A stretch of DNA of 64,000 nucleotides from Marasmius tenuissimus (Eukaryota; Basidiomycota; Agaricomycetes; Agaricales; Marasmiaceae), in the NCBI GenBank assembly GCA_029532415.1, contig JAQOTA010000069.1:2232001-2296000 (forward strand), read 5' to 3'. The notes beneath the pieces are model-generated. The model was not told the DNA's origin and searched no databases. It worked only from the letters and a program-made list of their open reading frames with translations. Of this stretch, positions 57,010 to 64,000 are shown piece after piece. Both the position numbers and the translations under genes were made by a program. How positions within the stretch are numbered: the first letter of the stretch is position 1; each line of letters begins with the position of its first letter.

Positions 57010-59987
57010 GAGTATGAAAGGGACTGAGTATCGGAGTATAGATGTATGAATCATTATCATGTTGTAAGTACAAACTTACCATCGTCAGGGAAGAGAGAAA
57101 GCCTATCAGGTTTGTCGGTCATCATGTTGTGAATTCGGGAGAGCGAGTGTCGGTCTCCAATGGTGGTTTATATGTGGACAGAACCATTAGAGCAATCGAC
57201 GAAGTTTGCTCCCGCCCCTGACGGTAAGCATAGACGAGATTCTGCCCGACTTGACGTGTAGCCCCATGTGGGGAAGTTTGCAGATCAAATCTATTCCATA
57301 CGTATACTTCATATGTACAGTAGTCCCGACGAGAGAGAATTAACCGGCCCGCAGATATTCTGATTTGGAGCTGTAGACCCACGACTAGATGCCTACAAGT
57401 TAACCGACATGGCCGTGGCAATGGAGAGCAACTGTCAAGAGGTCTCGCCGATTGGAATCGCGTACATGGGTCCAGTCGCGTGGGCGGCGTGAGAATTTGA
57501 TATCCGGGGCTTCTGTTGGCAGCGGCGCACACGCCACGCCACTTTCCACAGCCCTCTCTCTCAGCTCTGTCCCCTCCTCATGTCGCCCCCAATGTCCTTA
57601 TATGTCGCAGAATGGATCGTATATGTTTTTCAACCTACAGACAAGAAATGCGTCACAGGCACAGTTATGGTTGTACTGAAACCTTGAGAAGGTTAAAAAA
57701 AAAATCGCTCTGGCTCTGGGAACACGGATGTGGCGAGAAGCTCTGTTGAGCCCAGCTATACATCATGGTGCTACCTTTTGATTGTTTTTCCTGTGGTACT
57801 GTAAAATACAGGATGATTTTGGTGTCGTTTTGTAGGTTTTTGAGCACGGGGATTTCACTTAGACGGTCATCTCAGCGAAAATTTCAATGGTTTATCAAGT
57901 TCAAGTAGTCTATTCAGTTTGTGGCGGACAGCTGTCAGAGGGGACCAGCCCATGCCGTACATGTACTCGATTCCAATCGGCGAGACCTCTTGGCAACTGT
58001 ACATCCTTCTGCTGTCAGATAGGGATATGGTTCAGGTATTAACTTAGAAGATACACCCAGATGAGCCATTGATCGCCGTAAGATCACGAGTGAGTTGTAA
58101 TCTTCGCGGAGCTCAGAGAATAGAGGCACAATCTTCTTAAGAGCCTGTGGATGTAGTTACCTGCGAAGGCGTTAGAGAAACACGTCAACTGAAAGGGGTG
58201 ACACGCGGGATGAGTCTGACCTGGAAAGGTTCGTGTGCCAGTCGCAATCTAGTCTTCATACGCTGGCCCAGGTATACATGGTCATTATCATGCTAGCCAA
58301 TAGTTTGATAAATAGCCGTCAGAGGTTTTCGAGACGAACAGAGCGAATCCCAAGTATCTGTGAACCAAGTGGAACAACATGGTGTACAACGACGCACCCT
58401 CCATAAGGTTAGCAAGAAGTGTCTAACCAATTCCTACCCTCGAGGATTTTCTTCCCTTCATTCCACCTCTCTTGATATGAACCACCGCCGAACCACCCCT
58501 CTTCGCTGACATCCATCATGGTCATCTTCCCTTGCGTCCATGATTTCAACATGACTTAGCCAGAGCCGGTATTGTTACGTTTGCATTTCATGGGCAATAA
58601 GGACTGTTGAGGTCTAACAAATGTGAAGAGGTAGGGGTGTCCTTGAATCAATGAATGAAAACTGTCGACGCACAGCGAGATGACAGTAACAGCAAAAAAG
58701 GTAAGTGATCACCGGCGCATGCGTTCGAACTTGAAGCCCAGGGGAAAGTCGCATCTTGCCGAAACGACGGCGGATTCCCAAATTTAGCGAGACGAGGGAG
58801 TGATTTTCCCACCCTGCGTTGGTTTTTGCTCGTTCGACGTTCTCTGATCAGTGTGCTCGCTCCCTATTTCGCTCGTTCCCACTCGAGTGTACTAGATAAA
58901 TCTGATCTGGAATACACCAAAATCAATTCACACTATCGTTTGACGCGCGCTGGATTTCACTATCTTCTCCCATCTCGTCTCCGTCAAGTACAGCGGCGTC
59001 TTCGATTTTTCTCCTATCTCCAATCAGCCACTTGGTTCAATACAAGATGGCTCGAAAGGCGACACTGTATGGTCGTTTTATGACGACTGCTCAGGATCAT
59101 GTAAGCAACTCAAGAAAGTATCTCGCAGAAGTTTCGATCGTCACAGGGAAGATAGAGGACCGTACTCACGAGCATATGCAGCCAGAAATGGCGGTGAGCA
59201 GCATTAACATTCTCCAGGAGCCGTATCAACCTCGTTTGCAGGTGTGTTACCTATTCTGGCCTCTCGCACGCAACCTACTTGGACCCGTTTATTAGCAACT
59301 GGCCTCCTCCGCGGCTTGAACAGATTCAATGGTGCGTACGTTCATTCTAGTTCAAGCTTTCCAGCCCGCTGACATTAGTTTATATTATGTCCTCCGACCT
59401 GGATGGAACCCAGGCCGTAATAGGTAGTATCAAGTAGGGCTCGTATAATGATGTACAGATAGCCCCGCCTAGTGAAATCAGAGCACCAGATTGAATTGTA
59501 TTACTTGTAGTGTATATTACTTAGCAGAATCGAGCCGATTCATGTGTATTCTATGGGCTACGGGCGAGAATTTCCAAGAATACCAATAGATTCCACTCGA
59601 TTCGAGAATAAAGACCACGGATCCGCTGGATTGGGCTATGTTTGAGAGATCCCACTGAGTACTAAAGTAGTATCGTATTAAGCAAGACCGGGATCATTTG
59701 CCGGGATTTCTCTTTCGAATTCAGAACATGTTCATGTCCGGCTTGAATCGGGTTCTTAGCTTGAAGCCCGCCTCAAACAACCCGGCATCCTAGCTGATCA
59801 CTGTTCTCCGGGCTTGGCAACAGTCTGTGATTATCATACGGTATACCAGCGGGACTCTCACTACCTCAAAGGTCTACCTCACAATCGAAGGATCGCAATT
59901 CGATGAAGAATTTCGGTTAGGCTTCCTAGTCACGGAGTTATTTAGTAAGTATCATGAGGTAGAGGAAGAGGCTGCCAATACAATGCG
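57010..59987. other. No supportable gene
   Basis: About 3 kb. A 136-codon minus-strand frame at 57122-57532 and a plus-strand stretch at 59047-59295 (MARKATLYGRFMTTAQDH) are open but unrecognised and have no splice support. The part nearest 59.7-59.99 kb, rich in CCGG/CCCGG, may be the 3' terminal region of the hAT-derived element. Confidence 0.35.
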
Positions 59988-62673
59988 TCAAAATTCGATT
60001 ACACGGTCTAGGTTATGCTTGATTATGGTCAATGCCCCCCTGACGCTACGCTCGTCTCGCATGATACCCCAATCAATGACGGAGCTTGGGTCGTGGAACG
60101 TAAAACAGTGACGCTCCGCTGCGTTCACAGACCCTGGTCATAACAACGCCGTTCAGAAACCATATGAAAGGTGCAGTAGAGTCAGGAACGAACTGACCTG
60201 GAGTCGATAAAACGTCCAGAACAATTGGATGTAGTCGTGAATAGTTGGATTTGTGTAAATTCCACCACAAGGTTGGATGCATCTTGGAATCCTGTATGGG
60301 CGGTAGGGCTTCATACTGATCGAGTTGTTGGACTGCATCAAGGTACATTGGTGGGTCCGGATATGCCTTTCGAAACAATTGCTGGAGGTGAGCGTGAGCC
60401 GCGACGACCGCTTCAGGTTCAAATCTAGGTTCCTCAACCAGTCCTTGAAAACCGATGCGTGGGTCGAATACTGTGTGGGGACAATTTAGTCGGAAGCTAG
60501 GGAACTCTTGTGCACACTTACAAGCCGACAGAACATACAAGGGATGTGCATCTTTACCGAAGCAATTCTTGTGGAGTACCTCGTACGAGACCAACAGAGC
60601 GGGTTTGAAAAGCGAACTGTTCTGCGAGTCGTTCCCAATAACCTCCCCGACAGTCTTGACGAGGCCGCGATAAGTGTCATACATGATGTGAGGAAGACTC
60701 ATTGCAAGTGAGTCGCCATTGAGATCTTGGTCGGAAATCGTCATTCTATCAATGGCTTGGGCAAACTTGTTGATCATCGCTGAGAGGAAAACAAGTCCGT
60801 CCCATTCAGATTTCGATAGCTTGTATGCTTGGGAGGACGGATGACGCCGAATGATGAAACTTTCGATGATTGGGCGAAGATAGAGGGCCCGTCCTGGGTA
60901 AAGGTATGTTCAGATGGTTTGTTTATGGCCATGGGTTCAACATGACATACCTATCATCTGCCCTGTCGTTGGCCAAGGTTTCAACTGATCGTCCAGAATT
61001 AATGTAAGATAACGAAGATTGTGCGGTAATTGATGGACCTCTCCCTCCCATTCCCCGGAAGGGCAACCCATAATGTAGCGTATCGTTCGTCGGAGCTGCG
61101 TAAATCCGAGCTGAGCGTTTCATCAGCGAAATGCGCCAGGGAATACCTTTGTAACAGCGACAGTGGCTTGATCATGAACATTCGCTATGTTGGCGTGGAG
61201 AGCTTGGTTTTCAAGCGAATAAACCTCCTGAAGAAACTGTCGTCGTAGCAAGCTGTGAGAAGCGCGCCTGCCTGACTGCGGTTGCAATATGAACCTTCGT
61301 TACCGCATGTTGGGCAGTGAGGCGCAGACACTGAATTCGGGAGACCTTTGGGGTGGATCGTCTCTCGATGTCCGCAGCCACCTGATCGCTGTTCAACGAA
61401 GGACCCATGACAATCACAGAAAGCTAGAATGGTATGAGAAGGAGAACATTTAATGGATGGATCTCTTAATAGGCGAATCTCGTGCCTTTCGATGTAATTG
61501 ATAGCTCTCCATCGTACTCCAAACATAGTCAGAAATACTGCGGGGGCCATCTTTTACTAGATCCAAGGCGAGCACCTGTTGTCCTGAAACGCGGGCATGA
61601 TCTCAATATGAGTCTCTCCTCGCGAGGAGTGGATAACTCACCGATCATGCCTTCAGGCGAGATGTAGTGTGCGAGGACAGCCGCCACCACGTTCGAGCCT
61701 TGTAACTTCGACGTCGCCAATGACGAGATATACACAGAAAGGGCTACGCCACCGACCAAGCCCTATTGAATGGTCAGACAGCTCTGGTACGGAATTAGGG
61801 TATCTGTCTGTGTCTGACTTCAATTGCCTGTTTAGCATTCGCCATGACCTTGTCGGCCATCTCCTTGATACTAGCCAACAACTCATTTCCATTTGGAAGA
61901 TCTCGGGGAAACAGCCCACGGAACTCGGTGGTTTGAACGGTCTTCACCGTTTGATCGGTCGAAGCCAGCCATTTGCATATCAAGACCTTTACATCCGGGT
62001 GGTGAGCAGGAACATTCTGGGGGGATATTCAAGTACAAAAGTGAGAGAGTAGCCGACTAAGTGACCATGTCAAGCACTTACCGAATGACAGCCAGTACGA
62101 CCAACCAACGCCATGTACTCTTTGATAATTTTTGGCGTGATTCCTTGTCCGCCATGAGCAAGCATAATCTCGTGTGCTGAAAGGGGCGCCACTTTGTGCT
62201 TTAGATACTCGTAGTATTGAAAGATTGCCGAGTGGAAGTGAGCTCGAAGATGATGTACGAGGGCTGGATACACCAAGATTAGAGATGTATAACGTGGAAC
62301 AGGGGCAGAACTTGCTTATCGCTTCAACATCAACAACCTCGACTAAGCGAGCGGGTAAAGGGTCATAGAGAGTTTTCTTTGGCACGGCAATAATTTTGAT
62401 AGCGGAGTAGTGATAGGATGTATACCGGTGATAATAATGTTCGTGATTCCCCGAGCCATCAAGTCGCTGGAAGAACAAAAAGATGGGCTCGGGTCCAGGA
62501 GGATGTTGGTCAGGGTGTGAAGTTTGTGTAGCGGGAGGAACATTTGGATTATCGATAGTAGTCAGCTGATATTCGTTCGCTAGGATCGAGATTGAGCGGG
62601 CCATAAAGATATTCGGGAGACTTAGCGTACCAGGAGAGAGAAGTTGAGGGTCTGTCATAAGAGACGAGTCCAT
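59988..62673 (-). CDS. hAT transposase-derived protein, about 690 aa, open frame but altered catalytic motifs
   Basis: Eleven exons; exons 2-11 (62263-62082, 62016-61819, 61762-61642, 61583-61486, 61423-61295, 61236-61147, 61095-60951, 60893-60522, 60470-60198, 60118-59988) join in phase with no stop. Exon 1 starts at the ATG at 62673, and its donor is unresolved. hAT landmarks in order: KWLASTDQTVKTVQTTEF; VGGVALSVYISSLATSKLQG (Y where the first catalytic D belongs); KLSVIVMGPSLNSDQVAA (GP where DN belongs); SRIQCLRLTAQHAVTK; LTLILDDQLKPWPTTGQM; RALYLRPIIESFIIRRH; SALFDPRIGFQGL; SKMHPTLWWNLHKSNYSRL and STPAERHCF. The long helices and dimerisation region are kept. One intron (61424-61485) would be GC-AG. 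It is either an inactive but recent copy or a recruited host protein. Confidence 0.75.
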
Positions 62674-64000
62674 CTCGTCGGGCCCTGATCAAGTCGCTCG
62701 TTGCGCCTCACTCTTAAATGACCTTTGGGGGTGGGGATGGATGGATATAGAAGAGGAAGGATTACATTCGTGTACCGTTATGGGAGCATGTCGACACGAA
62801 TGACCTGACGTGAATGGCCTGGCGCCGAAAGTGGGCTTGATTAGAGATCCCCGACGTGCATAGATCGTGTCAAAATACAACATCTATTCAAGGAGGAATG
62901 GTTATGCTGGAGGGACAGGAAGAGGCAATTGTACCTCTCAGAGTTGTTTCCGGTCGGAATTTCGATGCCGCCGCACATCCCGAGAAGAGATGGTCATTTC
63001 AAGAGAGATAGCAGCATTCCAAGAAACTACTATCTGTATTTGGCTCACCTTGGGGTTGGCATTGATACTCGCCGCAGGTACTGCTTCAAAATCCCAGGCT
63101 CTTAATTAGTATATGTACAATTATGGTCGCGAGTTCAATAGTCGAGCCACCAATTTAGGATTCGCACCTTGTTTGATCCAGTCTTGACAAGATCAAGGGT
63201 ATCACAGGACTTTCTCTATCGTTTGTGAGGCCTGATCATGAGAGACGGCAAGAAACATTTACTTACTCTGGTCTACAAGCGGTCTCAAATGCCGGTGACC
63301 GGCAATATGTATTTCAATCTCCGGCCCGATATTGGCAGAAAGCCCGGGAAACCGGGAGCCTGAGTCACCGTCCGGGCCGTCTGGGCGTCTGTGCCGTCTG
63401 AGTCCCTCAGTTCGCGATGTTGAAACTGTTACAGACGTCCTACCTCACGCTCTTCAAGAGCCTGGTCTGCTGTTCTCAGCTCTGTATGCTCTATTCTCGC
63501 TATCCACATTATTTTTGGAAGCATCAAGCACGAATCTGTAGTATGTACCGTATTCCTGCAATTTACCCTCCACCAAGCCCACCTGACAACAACCTTAACT
63601 CTGAACCCTACGCTGCTTCTTGCGTGCCGTCGCACACATTTGCTGTTGGGCGATCGGCAGTACTGAGTGTTGTTGCATTTTCGAGAGTTCAAACCGCCCT
63701 GGAAACGAAGTTAAGTGGATTGCGAGGATATTGAACGTAGTGAAGCACCGTTGTAGGCAGCTAGAGCACCGTGCCATCTATCAGACTCAAAACGATAGTG
63801 CCTGTTTCTAACTTCTCAATATTCCAGAGATTCATTGTGAACCAGATGCCGTTCTTCGAGGAAGGGCGGGTGGTGAGTCGTGACTCAATTGAAGGGAATT
63901 CAGAGACCGTCGGAGGGGTCGTATAGGTGGAGGTAAGGCTCGTTTGATACACTGTCGGGTTTTGAGAGCAACGGATCTGATAGAACTGGTTACGCACTGC
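62674..64000. other. No supportable gene; possible transposon end
   Basis: No coding feature is supported. Around 63330-63401 the sequence is CCCGGG-rich and ends GTCTGTGCCGTCTG, resembling the G/C-rich terminal region of some fungal hAT elements. No matching inverted end or duplication was found near 59.7 kb. Confidence 0.3.

Noticed and set aside
1..64000. CRISPR arrays, rRNA or tRNA genes and retroviral-type polymerase genes
   Set aside because: No regularly spaced direct repeats, no convincing tRNA cloverleaf with a T-arm GTTCRA box, no rRNA sequence and no reverse-transcriptase motif were noticed on reading both strands. A tRNA or profile scan would be decisive.

Overview
The window reads as nuclear DNA of a filamentous basidiomycete, most likely an Agaricomycete. 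Rhizoctonia/Ceratobasidiaceae-like is an inference from protein style only. The reasons are short introns (mostly 45-75 nt, GT-AG, many GTGAGT/GTAAGT donors), genes split into many small exons, Agaricomycete-type families (F-box, WD40 with a C-terminal membrane segment, RING, Tnp2-like and hAT transposases) and no bacterial-style operons. All gene models were built by hand: exons were joined at GT/AG sites and kept only where reading frame and phase matched. No similarity search was possible.

0-10 kb: weak or damaged coding traces (1.3-4.6 kb), an unrecognised two-exon gene (4.7-5.6 kb), a four-exon unrecognised gene (6.1-6.8 kb) whose upstream side carries a 723-bp Mutator-type miniature element with a 9-bp target duplication, and a seven-exon Myb/SANT coiled-coil protein (8.2-10.06 kb) with three copies of an imperfect palindrome upstream. 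10-18 kb: a gene-poor stretch, then a long many-exon disordered/coiled-coil protein (13.4-16.6 kb). 18-21 kb: an unrecognised gene with an inverted duplicate of part of its exon, and a divergent F-box protein.

23-33 kb: an intact-looking hAT transposase gene (23.0-25.3 kb), an unrecognised gene whose 5' part is entered by a 542-bp hAT-type miniature element, a 270-bp dispersed repeat, a 204-bp small inverted-repeat element, a WD40-membrane protein gene (29.4-31.2 kb) and a divergent gene pair separated by 76 bp (32.55/32.63 kb).

34-43 kb: a 3.24-kb element with long terminal inverted repeats and a perfect 8-bp target duplication, followed by an intact six-exon Tnp2/CACTA-like transposase gene coding for about 1350 residues. 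44-47 kb: a decayed paralogue of the 6-kb gene and a many-exon membrane protein gene. 50-55 kb: a hairpin element, a large nucleotidyltransferase-fold protein, a small unrecognised gene and a RING-finger protein. 56-63 kb: a hAT fragment and a second, 11-exon hAT-derived gene whose frame is open although two catalytic aspartates appear to be replaced.

This is a transposon-dense accessory region. The genes do not form an evident pathway. The best candidates for something new are the hAT-derived gene at 60-62.7 kb (possible domestication), the long-TIR element at 34-37 kb, and the Myb coiled-coil gene with its repeated upstream motif.
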